NCBI GenBank assembly: GCA_012295275.1
Contig: CM022671.1
Location: forward strand, 10,297,237-10,361,236
DNA from: Chrysomallon squamiferum
Lineage: Eukaryota; Mollusca; Gastropoda; Neomphalida; Peltospiridae
DNA length: 64,000 nucleotides
Direction of reading: 5' to 3'
Within the stretch, counting starts at the first letter, position 1. Each line of letters starts with the position of its first letter. The notes under the pieces were generated by a model. The model ran no database searches. It was not told where the DNA came from and was given only the letters and a program-made list of their open reading frames with translations. The translations under genes and the position numbers were made by a program. This document shows positions 1 to 11,589 of this stretch, in pieces.

Positions 1-93
1 TATTCCAGCAGATGGTGCCAAAAAGCTGTAGCTTGACCCCTTGATATCTGGAGACCTAATTTTATATATATAATAGTTATATATATACACATA

Positions 94-875
94 CAGTGGA
101 ACCTCAACTTACAAGTGCACCATCTTACGAGTTTTTTGAGTTATGAGCAGTCATGCTGTTGATTTTTTGCTTTGAGTTGTGAGCCACAATCCAAATTATG
201 AGCAAACTTCAGATACGCAGCCACTTGTTGGCACAACGAACAACACAACATCTGTCAGGATCCCAAGTTTCACTCGTTTACTTCACAAGGTGACCTCGCA
301 ACAAAAACAACTCTGGGGTGACATATTTGTGCAGTATTTTCCCAAATTTCTTTTTTCTGGCCATGGATAGTAAGAAAGTGAATGCAAAGGACAGTGCTGA
401 GAAGAAGAAGCAGATGATGTCCATTGAGTTAAAGCTTGAATTCATAGAAAAACATGAGCAAGGTGTGCATATAGTTGACTTGGCTAGACAGTATGAGGGT
501 AGTACTTCTTTGATATGTAAAGTACTGAAGCTGGAGTCAATAAATTCTGTAACACCAGCCAAAGACATTAAAATAGTTTGTCTCATCTCCAAGATAAATA
601 CACTTTACAAAACCAATTTATTTCTTTATATCCTCTTTTATTTAATTCATTCATACAATATTTGTCATTTATAAATATCTTTTTTCTTATTTAAAAACAC
701 ATTACCCCCCCAATTTTTTTTTTTTTTAATAATAATGGAGTAGTTTTGGGGAGAGTGGAATGGATTAATGGTATTTCAATTAATTTCAGTTGGGAAAAAT
801 GATTTGATATAGGAGCAAATTGAGATATGAGCTCGGTCACAGAACAAATTAAACTTGTAAGACAAGGTACCACTG
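94..875 (+). mobile_element. Internally deleted Tigger/pogo-type DNA transposon
   Basis: The left end reads CAGTGGAACCTCAACTTAC and the reverse complement of the right end reads CAGTGGTACCTTGTCTTAC, so terminal inverted repeats of about 22 bp match with few differences. A TA dinucleotide lies directly outside both ends (92-93 and 876-877), the target duplication typical of Tc1/mariner/pogo elements. At about 780 bp it is far shorter than an autonomous Tigger (2-2.5 kb). It keeps the 5' leader and the DNA-binding start of the transposase but no DDE catalytic domain. It could only have moved with transposase supplied in trans. Confidence 0.8.
363..674 (+). pseudogene. Tigger transposase N-terminal CENP-B-type helix-turn-helix remnant
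   Basis: An ATG at 363 opens a reading frame beginning MDSKKVNAKDSAEKKKQ and continuing with IELKLEFIEKHEQGVHIVDL and ARQYEGSTSLICKVLK. This is the pattern of the CENP-B N-terminal / psq-like helix-turn-helix that pogo and Tigger transposases use to bind their terminal repeats: first helix IELKLEFIEKHEQG, recognition part ARQYEGSTSLICKVLK. After about residue 70 the frame loses resemblance to the family and stops at 674. The second DNA-binding domain and the DDE domain are absent. It lies centrally inside the element at 94-875, consistent with internal deletion. Confidence 0.7.
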
Positions 876-1698
876 TATTAGGATATGGAATTAATATAGG
901 GTAAAAATATAGACAATTTGAGTGAAAAATTGGTATTATATGGTGATTTAAGATTGTTGTTTGTGTTAATACTGAAATATCATAAAAGTATTTGCAAAAA
1001 TGGACCTTGGCTCATTTGTTTCAATTTCAATATTTTTCTATATGGCTGAATATGAATTCCTTTAAATGGTAGGAAATTCTTTCTGATGCAGTTTCCAGCC
1101 ATTTCTAGGTCTGATTTTGGCAAATGTCCCAAAGACAATGAGAAAAAGATGAAATCTGAAAATGTTTTAGTTTGACCCATAATTGGTGGTCAACCTTTGA
1201 GTTTTATATGTATATTATGATGTGGAATTGATAGGGGGATTCAATCACAGAACTTGAATGCTGAATTGTTAACACTAGTATGGGTTTTATGAAAAGTTAT
1301 TTCAGATTAACTTTTACCCACCCCAAAAATTTGCTTTAAGATTTTCTCCACACATTATATAGTTTTCAGTGTGAAAGTGATAGAAAGCTGCTCAATACAA
1401 ATGGCTATCCTCTCATTTCATTATCTAGACAGACCTATCAAGAAAATGCTACAATACTTTGTCCCTCTGGGTTGTACCAAATTTTGCTCAGTCTCATGGA
1501 CTATACTGCATATCCCTCTTTAGTAACTGTATCCATCTTTAAGAAATGTATTTTATTTACATTTATGAATGACGCTAGTCTAAGACAGAATTCAATACAG
1601 AAGTCAATGCACGCGACTTCTGCAGTTATTTAATGCTCATTCGAAATGTTAAAAATATAGATATCAAAATCATTTACTTTCTGCATCAAGAACATCAG

Positions 1699-1815
1699 TT
1701 ACTATTACTACTACTTCTACTACTACTACTACTACTACTGCTACTACTGCTACAACTACTACTTCTGCTACTACTACAACTATTATTACTAATATTGCTG
1801 CTACTACTACTATCA
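1699..1815. repeat. (CTA)n trinucleotide microsatellite, interrupted
   Basis: About 115 bp of CTA/TAC repeats with TTC, CTG and ATT interruptions, so an old, imperfect tract. Confidence 0.9.
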
Positions 1816-3496
1816 TAATTATTAGAATTATTCTGACATTTGTGTCATAAAACCTTTCACATTTTGTGATTTATAATTTCTCTTTAAATATAACTTTTAC
1901 CTACTATCACGACTACAGTAATGTTTGCCCGCTTTTAGATATGCTAAGCTTGTGTAAATTACATATTCTAACTTCAAAGACCATACTTTATTATTGTAAC
2001 ACTTATTTACAAAGAAAACCACTACAATCAACGTACATTCCCAGAATTCTTTTTCTAATTTTTATTGTCCGTTACAGACTCATAAAGACAGTAATTTTTC
2101 TTCAGGGAATGAAATATTTTCAGATATAGGACTTTACGATTTGTTTTATTGCTGTGTTGCTGGGTTATACAAGGTTCCACATTACTGCCCATCTCGTTTC
2201 ACTGATATATTTAAAATATATGTCAGAAATATATTTAGCATACATTTTTGTGGTATGGTCATGCTTCTTGAAGACTGGAGTTATAAAAGGTTCTATATTT
2301 CTACCAATTATTTATAAGCATATTTAACATAATTATATATAAATAATAGTTTCTAGTACAGTTGTCAAGCCATCAGTTTGAGACAAGAGTTCCACATTAC
2401 TCCCCATTGTTTATCTAAAATATATAAAACATATATCAAGACATTTGATATTGTTTTATCCTCGTTCGACTAACTAACCTGATAACAATACCAATAACAA
2501 TATGTTTTGTGAAGTCAATGCACGCTGTAATGGATGGTTATGTATAACTGAATTAAATTAAAAATCTCTATACTCTTTAATAGCAAATATCAGTTTAGTG
2601 CTATCTAATATGCAGACATTAGGCTGTTAGATATAGTAAATGCTACTCATTATGTAACGTGTGAGATACTAATCATTTTATTTTAGTGTCAGCAGATAGT
2701 TACAAAGCTGCGATATATGACAACACAACAGCAAATACGTACACGTTGTTACATGATAAACAAGACATTATTGACTCCTGTAATTATATTGATAACATTA
2801 GCAAATGCGTTATGTAGTAAATCTGTACTGAATGCAAATACCTATACAGTGCAATGCAACAGAGATATCAGACCATTTATCCGGGAGGCCTAAAAAACTG
2901 GAGGTGACCAAGATTTCTTTTCTGGTTAACCGGACCTAGGCTTAATATATACTTAAAATAAACAATGAAAAGTAAAGAACGAGACTGCATGTAGACAGGC
3001 TCAAATTAATACACTTATAAGGACCGTTTTTTTTTTTTTGAAAGCCGGATATGTTGTCTGAGTTCTGGTTGGAACAGAAAATAGTCTATTCAGAATAACA
3101 TGGAGGATTTAGCCTCCAATTATATGTCTGGCCAGGGCTCCACCATTCATCTGCTATGTTAACGTAGATTAATCTCTCTTTTGATAACATTAGTTAATGT
3201 ATACAGAGCGCTACACGTTATTATTATTCTTTATCTAAAGTTTTCCTGTTAGCAGTATGTCAAAGGCTCTGTTTTCTGTTATTAATGGGTATCTGTGGCA
3301 TGTATAAATACAACAAGCTTTTGCGCTCGTATTAGCAAATAAAAGAAAATATTTTTAAAAATCTAAACAAGTCTAATTTGTTTTCAGATGTAATGTGTAA
3401 CTAAAAAGAGACGTACTATAACGGAGACGCGTTGTATTTATGTAGTTATTCTTTACCGTATTCTCAAGGACTTAATGTTTTTATTTAATTTCATTA

Positions 3497-3498
<2 letters not shown>

Positions 3499-3581
<83 letters not shown>
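3499..3581. repeat. (TC)n dinucleotide microsatellite
   Basis: About 41 uninterrupted TC units. Purity over this length implies recent expansion and likely length polymorphism. Confidence 0.95.
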
Positions 3582-3587
<6 letters not shown>

Positions 3588-3780
3588 GTAAATCAACATG
3601 CACATGAACTATTAGAATATCTGAGACATGGCAGTTGCTGCTACAGATTACACATTACAAAACAAGAAATAAATGAATAACTATGCATAAATGCAAAACT
3701 AAAAATAATGACTGCAATAAACGGATTGGAGTGTAATGAATTACCGGTTATCTGTCACTTATTAATTTACTTTTAATAAC

Positions 3781-3892
3781 AACAACAACAACAACAACAA
3801 AAAATATTATAATAAATTAAATGAAAATGTTTTTTAAAGTGCAGTATACACACATAGGCACATTTATACATACACATACATACATACATACA

Positions 3893-3924
<32 letters not shown>

Positions 3925-4012
3925 CGCACACATGCATACATACATACATACATATATACATACAATCATACATATAATTGTGTACGAATCTTCACACGCA
4001 CAGATATACATA
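3781..4012. repeat. (CAA)n followed by (CATA)n microsatellite
   Basis: A short CAA tract at 3781-3800 is followed by CATA/TACA tetranucleotide repeats, densest from 3866 to 3920 and continuing imperfectly to about 4012. Confidence 0.9.
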
Positions 4013-4265
4013 CATAAACATTGTCTGACAGTTTAACTTTATTTGAACTGTTTTATTTATATTTTTAAAAGAATGAGTTTATTCTACAAGCAGTTAACGT
4101 TGTTAAGTAAACAGTTTAGTACAAAGTTTTGTTTATATCATAAACAACACACCTCATTGCTGAACGTATTAATTTAGAATGCCAACTGAAACAACGCAGT
4201 TGCTACAAATAAACAGTTAAGTTTTTGTGGATTTATTTTTATTTTAAGTGAATTGGCATAAAAAG

Positions 4266-4269
<4 letters not shown>

Positions 4270-4346
<77 letters not shown>
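4270..4346. repeat. (GA)n microsatellite with A-rich purine tail
   Basis: About 38 pure GA units, followed to about 4490 by purine-rich text (AAAGAAAGAG, then a 22-base A run). The whole 220 bp is nearly all purine on this strand, a sequence type able to form triplex (H-DNA). Confidence 0.9.
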
Positions 4347-4350
<4 letters not shown>

Positions 4351-4971
4351 AAGAGAAAAAAAAGTGATGGTGAGAGAAAAAACATTGTGTGATGGAGCAA
4401 GAAAGTTAGAAAGAGAACGATGAAGAGCAAGACTTTAAGAGAAAGAAAACAATTAGAAAGAGAGCTAAAAAAAAAAAAAAAAAAAAAAGGAATAAGTAAA
4501 TTATATTCAGTTTTATTGCAGGCATACACTGAGAAAGAAAATCTCCTGTATTTAGTTTTATATGTAGAACATGAATACACCAATTTATAGTCTGTCAGAC
4601 AAACGTACATAAAAACACGATTTCGGGTTGTAGTTTTTCCTGGATTAAAGGCTTTGGAATTGCCGATTTGGTTGCAGGTGTTTTTATCATATTCATTACA
4701 TTTTATTTATTTAATTTCGCCACAGGTAGTCCTTGGCAATATTATTATTTTACTGATTTATCGAATTCACAAGGAGGTGAACACCCTGTCTTACAGTTGA
4801 TTTGTTTTTAAATTACATTTCTGACAGCCACTATTACATTTAGTGTCTTACACTCAGATATACGTACTTAACTTAAATTGTACATTATAAAACTAATACC
4901 ACGTATTAGTTATGTTATATCATTTTCAGTTTTTTATAATATAGTGACATTCAGTTTTAAAATTATATATT

Positions 4972-5039
<68 letters not shown>

Positions 5040-5070
5040 TTATTATTATTATTATCATTATTATTATTAT
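4972..5070. repeat. (ACT)n then (ATT)n compound microsatellite
   Basis: ACT repeats run from 4972 to about 5035 and change without a gap into ATT repeats. The junction suggests ATT arose from ACT by C-to-T change followed by expansion. Confidence 0.9.
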
Positions 5071-5164
5071 ATTTTTGTTGCTGTTGATATCATCATTACT
5101 GTTATTAATGTTGTAATTAAATAATTCTATTATTACTATGTTATTTACTGCAAACTGATTTATA

Positions 5165-5292
<128 letters not shown>

Positions 5293-5457
5293 GTTATTTT
5301 GGTACTTTATTAATTAATTATCATCTTCGAACCTAAGAGATGTAAAATTATATGAATGCTTTTACAAAAGCAAAAAAAACAAAAACAAAAATAACACAAA
5401 TAGTACCAAACAAATAAATAAAGAACTAAAAATGAAAATACCAAAGTATTTCCTTTA

Positions 5458-5560
5458 GCTATGTTATTGCTATGTTTCTCCAAGTCGTCTTTGGGCATTC
5501 TTGAATTCCTTTTTCTTTGGACGGTGTCCATATTAGGTCAAAATTTGGGAATGCACTCTT
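5458..5560 (-). pseudogene. Possible LINE reverse-transcriptase C-terminal scrap
   Basis: Read on the minus strand, one frame gives IWTPSKEKGIQECPKTTWRN before a stop. This recalls the WxPxGKRKRGRPKxTWRR stretch near the C-terminus of many non-LTR retrotransposon proteins. Only this short piece is recognisable and no flanking reverse-transcriptase motifs are visible, so it could be chance. Confidence 0.25.
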
Positions 5561-6192
5561 GATACATTCTAAGGATACATCGTAACACTGCAGGTATCGG
5601 TTGTTTGATTTCCAGCACTAAAATTATTTCAGCAGGTCTTCTTGTACATTTCTACATTTTGATATTTTATTGGTCTAAAATACCTGACATGTCCTTCCTT
5701 CTGGCCTCCATGCTGGAAAGCATGATCTTTTGTCCAGACCACTTTGACCACTCGTCCGAAATCATAAATTACAATAAAATTTGTTTGACTGTTATAAAGT
5801 CTTATCTTTGTATTTTCAAGCTATCTACTTTGATTCCAAATAGTATAAAGTTTAACGAAAGCAGTGAGGAAGTTTCTTAATTTTACTTTGATACATGTTT
5901 GGGGGGTTCCACAGTCCTTGTTTGTGTTATATAAAAGATATACATAAAATATTATTTGTAGCTAACTGATAGCAGAAGCCTGGAGACTAACTGTGTTAAT
6001 ATAGAAATGTGTCTTTTACAAGCATTATCTTTTATTAACTCACAGACAAACACTCAAAAGCACTCGCAAATGTACACAGATATATGTAAAGTGTTTTTCG
6101 CGTGTGTATTTATATAAAATTGTGTGTGAACATATAGATACATTTACATACATTTACAACAAACATACACACAGACAAACACACATACAAAG

Positions 6193-6197
<5 letters not shown>

Positions 6198-6236
<39 letters not shown>
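6198..6236. repeat. (TA)n microsatellite
   Basis: About 19 TA units flanked by CA-rich text. Confidence 0.9.
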
Positions 6237-6247
<11 letters not shown>

Positions 6248-6309
6248 TATATATTAAAATTTATAAATAGTCTAGTTTACATTATATGAATATTTTAAAT
6301 CATTTTTAG

Positions 6310-6416
6310 CCAAGAACTTAGATGTTGAAACTCAGCTAAATTTGGCTATTGAATGGAACAGCTGTGTCATTGCCAGGAATGAAATACTCAACAAAGAAAA
6401 TAGGCAAAACCTGGAG
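6310..6416 (+). pseudogene. TRPM exon a: MHR-region segment
   Basis: Acceptor TTTTTAG precedes 6310 and donor GTAATT follows 6416. The 107-nt segment starts with two bases of a split codon, then encodes KNLDVETQLNLAIEWNSCVI followed by ARNEILNKENRQNLE. This matches the TRPM homology region pattern QLxLAxxWNRxDIARSEIF. No stop is present. A Cys-Val-Ile stands where family members usually have Arg-x-Asp-Ile before Ala-Arg. Confidence 0.75.
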
Positions 6417-6691
6417 GTAATTTAGTTTCTGTTTGCAGAATATACTTTGCTAACCCATACTAGTGTTAAACATATTAAAAGTGCTGAAACGCTACCAGCA
6501 TTCAGTGTATTCTGGAGTTCAGAGTGACGATTCTTGAGCCTATCTGTAGATAAAAAGATGTAGTCAAATTCATTATTTCTTTATGTTTTATTTTTATGTT
6601 AATGTACATCCTAATTATTTTATATTGTTATTGTTATTGTTATTTTATTATTTCTTTATTTGTTTATTATTATTTATTATTTTTAATTCAG

Positions 6692-6819
6692 AAAATTAAT
6701 TTAGATGCTCAAATGAAGACAGCTATTGAGAAAGACAGAGCAGACTCTGTAAAGCTTTTTATTGACTTTTTATTAACTTAAAGAAGTTGTTGAAAAACAA
6801 GACCCTTAAGGAACTCTAC
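6692..6819 (+). pseudogene. TRPM exon b: MHR-region segment with frameshift
   Basis: After acceptor AATTCAG the frame reads KINLDAQMKTAIEKDRADSV then KLFIDFLLT and stops at 6779-6781. Moving one base, the downstream text reads NLKKLLKNKTLKELY up to a GTCAGT donor at 6820. TRPM proteins carry this as one block (VKLFLDxGxNLKxFLTxxxLxELY), so a single-base loss within about 6765-6778 is the simplest explanation. The exon length of 128 nt would become 129, a multiple of three, with one base restored. A sequencing or assembly slip in the T-rich stretch is the alternative. Confidence 0.75.
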
Positions 6820-7299
6820 GTCAGTTAAAAATATGTATTGATATTATTATTTAAAAAACAAAAATGAAATTACTTTCTTATGTATATTTACTTTACAAAA
6901 TTTGATTCATTAAATTATTATTGTTATTATTTCCTTATTATTTCTTTATTTATAAAAATTGTTTTATTTATATAATTAAAAAAAAAAAGAAGTTATTATT
7001 CATGTTGTTGTTTATTATTTATTTTATTTCTCATCTTTTCCAGGTTTTTTAATTCCTTTTTTCTTTTCTTTTTTCCCAGCTTGATAAAAAATCTGATTAA
7101 TTACCTCAGGGTAAGTATTTTGATTATTTACCTCAGCATCACACTGACTAACCATATCACCTTGTAGCTAATAGAACATAAACCCCAAGCAAAAGACATT
7201 ACACAGACAATGTAGAAAAATATAATATGATCTTAACAACCTTTTCTAACAATGTTTTCTAACAACCATTTGTAGATTGTTTATATATCTGTATCTCTA

Positions 7300-8410
7300 T
7301 ATATAAGGTACTCTTATCTAATTTCTAAGTTACTAAATATATATATAGTTTTTGTTGTTGTGATGTAAGTTGCTTTTATTTTGTGCATTAGGTGTCCTTG
7401 AATTATCATATTTACATTACATTACATTATAGTTATCTTCAGAAAATAACAATAATAATAAAGCAATTTCTTTTTTTGTTTTACTTTTCTCTCACTAATA
7501 TAATTTTTATATCATTCTGTGTTTGATTGTGCAGGACACCTGTACAGACTTTGCCTAAATCAACAAACAACAAAGAAATCATGTTGAAAGATGTCAATAA
7601 ACTCATAAAATTCCTGCTGAAACAACAGCCATTTGACTTCTACTCAGGTATGCATTCCAGAGACTATTATTCAGGCTATTTCTATATTTCTGACAGTCAG
7701 TGTTACAAAAAAGAAAATGAAGTATGTAAATACATTTTTTTTAAATACATTAAAATATGATATGGCACCCTCATCTGTGATATTATTATGATGTAATCCA
7801 TAGTGGTATCATCTAAGCATCATTTATAGAAGTTTCACAGTCTTATACTACGTTTTCTTATAAACTCAGTGTACAAATTAATTGAAAGTGGCTAAATAAA
7901 CAAAAGTTCATTTACGAAGGTTTAAACATTTCTTAATTTCATTTTTCATTTGTATTGATTTTTGTTCTGGAGTACTGATTTTTTTTTTTTTTTCCTATTT
8001 GTTTTTTCCTGTTGTTATAGTAATGTACATCTTCTTCACAACTGTAAATTTAGGTTTTCTATCAGATTCAGAGATGTCTTTTGGTATACTCCATTTTCTA
8101 TTTTTTAATTAAAATTACTAAATTTATGGAAGTAAAGCAAATAATTTAAGTGTGTGTAGATGTGTGTGTGTGTGTCGGTGGTTAATAACTGAATACAGTT
8201 GTTTTTATTTTTATTTATTTTTTTTTTTTTTTCATAGTATAAATCTGAACAGGTATCACCATTTTTTCCTGTTGTTATAATAATGTTTGTCCTGCAAATT
8301 TAGGTTTTCTATCAGAGGTGTGTTTTAGGGTACACTTATCTAATTTCTAAGTTACTAAATAAACAAGAAACAACAGTTCATTTACTTGGGTAAATGTACA
8401 CACACAGATT
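7300..8410. repeat. Scrambled local duplications in a TRPM intron
   Basis: The phrase TTATCTAATTTCTAAGTTAC occurs at about 7313 and 8337. TTTTTTCCTGTTGTTATA followed by AATTTAGGTTTTCTATCAG occurs at about 8003 and 8262. AACAxxAGTTCATTTAC occurs at about 7900 and 8370. The intron contains at least two diverged copies of overlapping segments. No exon is visible, although S1-S2 would be expected in this part of the gene. Confidence 0.55.
7535..7647 (+). pseudogene. TRPM exon c: linker after MHR
   Basis: Acceptor TTGTGCAG and donor GTATGC bound a 113-nt segment whose second frame encodes TPVQTLPKSTNNKEIMLKDV followed by NKLIKFLLKQQPFDFYS. The pattern DVxKLIxFLM and FxFYS resembles the TRPM stretch after the MHR block. 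The frame does not follow directly from exon b as written, consistent with accumulated indels. Assignment rests on position and weak similarity. Confidence 0.5.
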
Positions 8411-8648
8411 TTGAAATGTCGTTATTTGTATTGTGCATATCTGTTACATTTGACATAAATCTCTTTGATCTGAAACCAGTTTTTCTCAAGTATTGTAAAT
8501 ATGAGATAAAACAAATTATATCATTTGCCATGTACACAATGATGTGATTTGTATTTCCACCTGCTGTGTATTGCCTGTACTTTCAAAGTTAACTTTAGTT
8601 CTACTGCATGGTGTTAGGAATTTATTTTCTATTATTTTTTAATTTTTT

Positions 8649-8786
<138 letters not shown>

Positions 8787-9161
8787 TGACATGTCTTTTG
8801 CTTAAGTTCTTAGCTTTACATTACAATCATTTTATTCATTAAAAAAAGCTGACATACTTGTAAATATAATTTTATGAATTTGGATGTCAATTCCAGCTGT
8901 AATACTGAAAATACTAAACCTAAATCATGCTGGATACAGCAGTGATTACTTTTAAATACATTTTTATTGCAATTTTACTTATTAGATATTCTCTTTATAA
9001 TTTACATAATTTTCATTTTATAACCCTAATAAGCTTTATCAGCTTAACTTTAGAAAAGTAAATAAATAAATTTTAATAATTTTTATTATTTTATTTTATC
9101 TGTGCAACCAATTATTATTGTTGTTGTTGTTGTTACCTCTGTACATTTTTTTTTTCTCTAG

Positions 9162-9433
9162 GTTCTACTCCGCAGTGAATACTCCATCAAATACAAGATT
9201 CTGAACTGATCATTTAACATGTGGAACAAGTTTGACCTACTAATGTACAACATTTGATTCTGTGCATCATTCTGTGTTTCAGTCAATTTACTTCAAACTT
9301 TAGCTGGGCTCGCAGAATGTACAGTCTGACACTGATCCATGCAGATCCTTCAGATCCATGCAGTTCCTTCTTGCAGAAACAAACATGGGGCCTCAAGTGA
9401 TTGTGATATATAGAATGGCAATGTGGAGATTAA
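9162..9433 (+). pseudogene. TRPM exon: S3-S4 region, heavily decayed
   Basis: After a CTCTAG acceptor the frame reads EYSIKYKILN, a TGA at 9207-9209, then SFNMWNKFDLLMYNI and another TGA at 9255-9257. From 9305 a different frame gives WARRMYSLTLI, and from 9358 a third gives MQFLLAETNMGPQVIVIYRM. TRPM channels have this as one block: WNxxDL at the start of S3, WARxxYxxxLI in S4, then LGPKVxMIxRM in the S4-S5 linker. A 19-bp direct duplication (9335-9353 and 9354-9372) is one visible cause of disruption. The 3' donor cannot be placed. Confidence 0.75.
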
Positions 9434-9546
9434 TTTCAAACAGTTCATCTGGAATGTAATCACAGCTGTGGATTTTTTGTTTTTTTATTTAGTATTATTT
9501 TTTAATTTATTTATTTATAATCTTCTTCTTTTTTGTTGTTGTGTTG

Positions 9547-9548
9547 TA

Positions 9549-9615
<67 letters not shown>

Positions 9616-9616
9616 G
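9547..9616. repeat. (TTA)n microsatellite
   Basis: About 22 TTA units within the intron between the S3-S4 and S5-pore segments. Confidence 0.95.
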
Positions 9617-9841
9617 CTTAATCTAATTATTTTAGTGATAATATGATCATTTTATAATGATAATCATAACATTTATTTCTTAGAATTACAGTTTATTTTT
9701 ATTTTTTTCATTAGTGGTAAAGAATTCTTATAGTCACTGTTATGAATTTTATGATGTTTATTTCTGTCTATGTTTGTTTTATTCATGAATACATACATAT
9801 GTAGATATTGTTTAATAATCTTCTATTAACTTATTTTTCAG

Positions 9842-10016
9842 CTGACTGGTCTGATGCATTTTTTCTACATCTTCCTTGTGTTTGCGATCAGTTTTGGCAT
9901 TGCCTACCACATCAACATGTACCCAAACTCACCACAGTCATGGATGATTCTCAAGGATGTGTTACTGATGCCCTACTTACAGATGTATGGTGAACTTTTC
10001 CTAGAAAGAGCTGAAG
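9842..10016 (+). pseudogene. TRPM exon: S5 and pore helix, open frame
   Basis: Acceptor TTTTTCAG and donor GTATTT bound 175 nt with no stop. It encodes LTGLMHFFYIFLVFAISFGI (S5), then AYHINMYPNSPQSWMILKDV and LLMPYLQMYGELFLERAE. The PYLxMYGEL stretch is the pore helix and filter region, where other TRPMs have EPYLxMFGQ or MPYWMIYGEV. It ends in phase 1; the G completes GGT with the first bases of the next exon. It is the best preserved exon of the locus. Confidence 0.85.
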
Positions 10017-10427
10017 GTATTTATTTTATTTTTGTTTGAGTTATTACAGAAAAGTGAATAGTTAGAATCATGATCTAACAATAATGGCTCAAAGAGACAG
10101 ATATAATAGATTTCAAAAAATTCACAATTCTTTAATCAGAAGATTGAAATATATATTAACAATTACAAATATGTGATATTTCAAGACATGGAGATTTGAA
10201 ACCAGTTATTTAACACTCGAGAAGTATTTCCTTATCATTTGTAGTTGTTTACTTTATTTGGCTACATAATTATTATTCATGTGAAGAACCATCAGGCTGA
10301 ACAAGGAACCATTTAAGTATTTACTTACTTATTTGTACTTCTATATTTTATTTACTTACTCACTTGTACATCTATATTTTATTTACATATTCACTTGTAC
10401 TTGTTTATTTATTTGTTTGTTATTCAG

Positions 10428-10584
10428 GTGAAGAAATACCAGGCTGTACACGTAACCAGTCCATTTGGCAGGAGGATCCTGATCTGTGATGTCCAGAAGC
10501 CAATAGTCTGAGCACTCTGTTGTTGTCTCTGTACTTGCTGCTGACAAACATTTGCCTTGTCAACCTTGTTATTGCCATGTTCGG
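10428..10584 (+). pseudogene. TRPM exon: pore loop and S6, with in-frame TGA
   Basis: The frame continues from the previous exon as EEIPGCTRNQSIWQEDPDL, meets TGA at 10487-10489, then CPEANSLSTLLLSLYLLLTN and ICLVNLVIAMFG. The two cysteines flanking the stop match the conserved pore-loop cysteine pair of TRPM channels, and LLTNIxLVNLxIAMFG is the S6 signature. TGA replaces a residue just before Cys-Pro; CGA-to-TGA is a common decay route. The donor GTTAGT follows 10584 and phase 2 fits the next exon exactly. Confidence 0.85.
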
Positions 10585-11069
10585 GTTAGTCAAAGATTTT
10601 AAAGTCACACTGTGCTGTTATTACAGAGGTATTGTAAAGATACAGCAGATATTTGTTAAACTGTTGTTTTTTTTTTTTTTTTTTTTTTTATACAAGTTAC
10701 AATTTGAATGATGGTATGAATGTATTATATGAATACATTTTGCATACTACTATTATTATTAAAAATCTACCAAAATTCAAATTACACAATAATAAATAAA
10801 TGATTACAGTATAATAACAAGTATATTTCTCCTGATTTTAACATCATCAAAAATCCACTTACTCACTTGGTAGAATATCATTATTTTTCAAAGACTAATT
10901 TCTGTCAGATGTTTCATAACTTTTATTTGTTAATTTCTTTTTTTTTTTATTTATTTATTTTAACATTTCTATTTAAGCAAAGATGTGATGAAGAAAAGAA
11001 AATCTTCAAGAGTTTTTTTTTTTATAAACTTGTTAATATAACTCTGTTTTTTCATTTGTTTTTTTCCAG

Positions 11070-11252
11070 TAATACACTTCAGACAGTTCAAGGCAAATCA
11101 AGGAAAGTATGACGATTTCATTGCCTCTCTTTCATTACTGAATAGGATGATCACCTCACTCTCATCCCTCATTTTATCATTTTGGATCATTTGTTCCAAA
11201 TTATTAGATGGAGGCTATGTAAGCCATGTAAGAGAGATGACAAATGCTGATA
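11070..11252 (+). pseudogene. TRPM exon: TRP domain, stops at Trp and Tyr positions
   Basis: Acceptor TTTTTCCAG precedes 11070. The split Gly codon completes GNTLQTVQGKSRKV, then TGA at 11110-11112 stands where TRPM proteins have the TRP-domain tryptophan (KVWxFxR). Next come RFHCLSFITE, a TAG at 11143-11145 where tyrosine is usual, then DDHLTLIPHFIILDHLFQII. The latter matches the ERPxLxPPxIxxxHL segment. Further stops occur near the GTAAGT donor after 11252. Confidence 0.85.
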
Positions 11253-11469
11253 GTAAGTACTTTCTTATATATAACTGTGATAGTAAAGCAGTAGTCAGTT
11301 TTAAAATATTGTCAATTAGTGAAATAGAGAGTAATACTGAAATATGTGTGTTCCAATTAGCACTCATTAGCATTACATGGTGAACCAGCAATTGTGTTAA
11401 ACTGTTGTTGTTGTTGTTTGTTTTGTTTTGTGTTTTTTTTTTGTTGTTTTTGTTGTTGTTTTATTGTAG

Positions 11470-11589
11470 AAAGGAATAAAGACAATGAAAGTCTGAGTGA
11501 ATTTGAGAAAGTAGCTACAAACCATTACCTATCTTATACTAATCTCCTTGAAAAACAGGAATTCAATATGTCAGCAGAATAGCAGAACA
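11470..11589 (+). pseudogene. TRPM exon: C-terminal segment before coiled coil
   Basis: Acceptor TTATTGTAG precedes 11470. After two bases the frame reads RNKDNESLSEFEKVATNHYL then SYTNLLEKQEFNMSAE and a TAG at 11580-11582, with a possible GTAATT donor after 11589. The pattern LSEFEKxxxxxYL is like the region after the TRP domain in TRPM proteins. The incoming phase differs by one from the previous segment, consistent with an indel. Confidence 0.6.

Noticed and set aside
2845-3070. Possible Tigger end pair around CCGG-containing text
   Set aside because: Words such as TTATCCGG and TTAACCGG recall Tigger ends, but no matched inverted pair or TA duplication could be placed.
5605-5880. 91-codon plus-strand frame and opposite reading RVVKVVWTKDHAFQHGG
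   Set aside because: The minus reading looks slightly protein-like but is short, lacks a family match and has no splice context.
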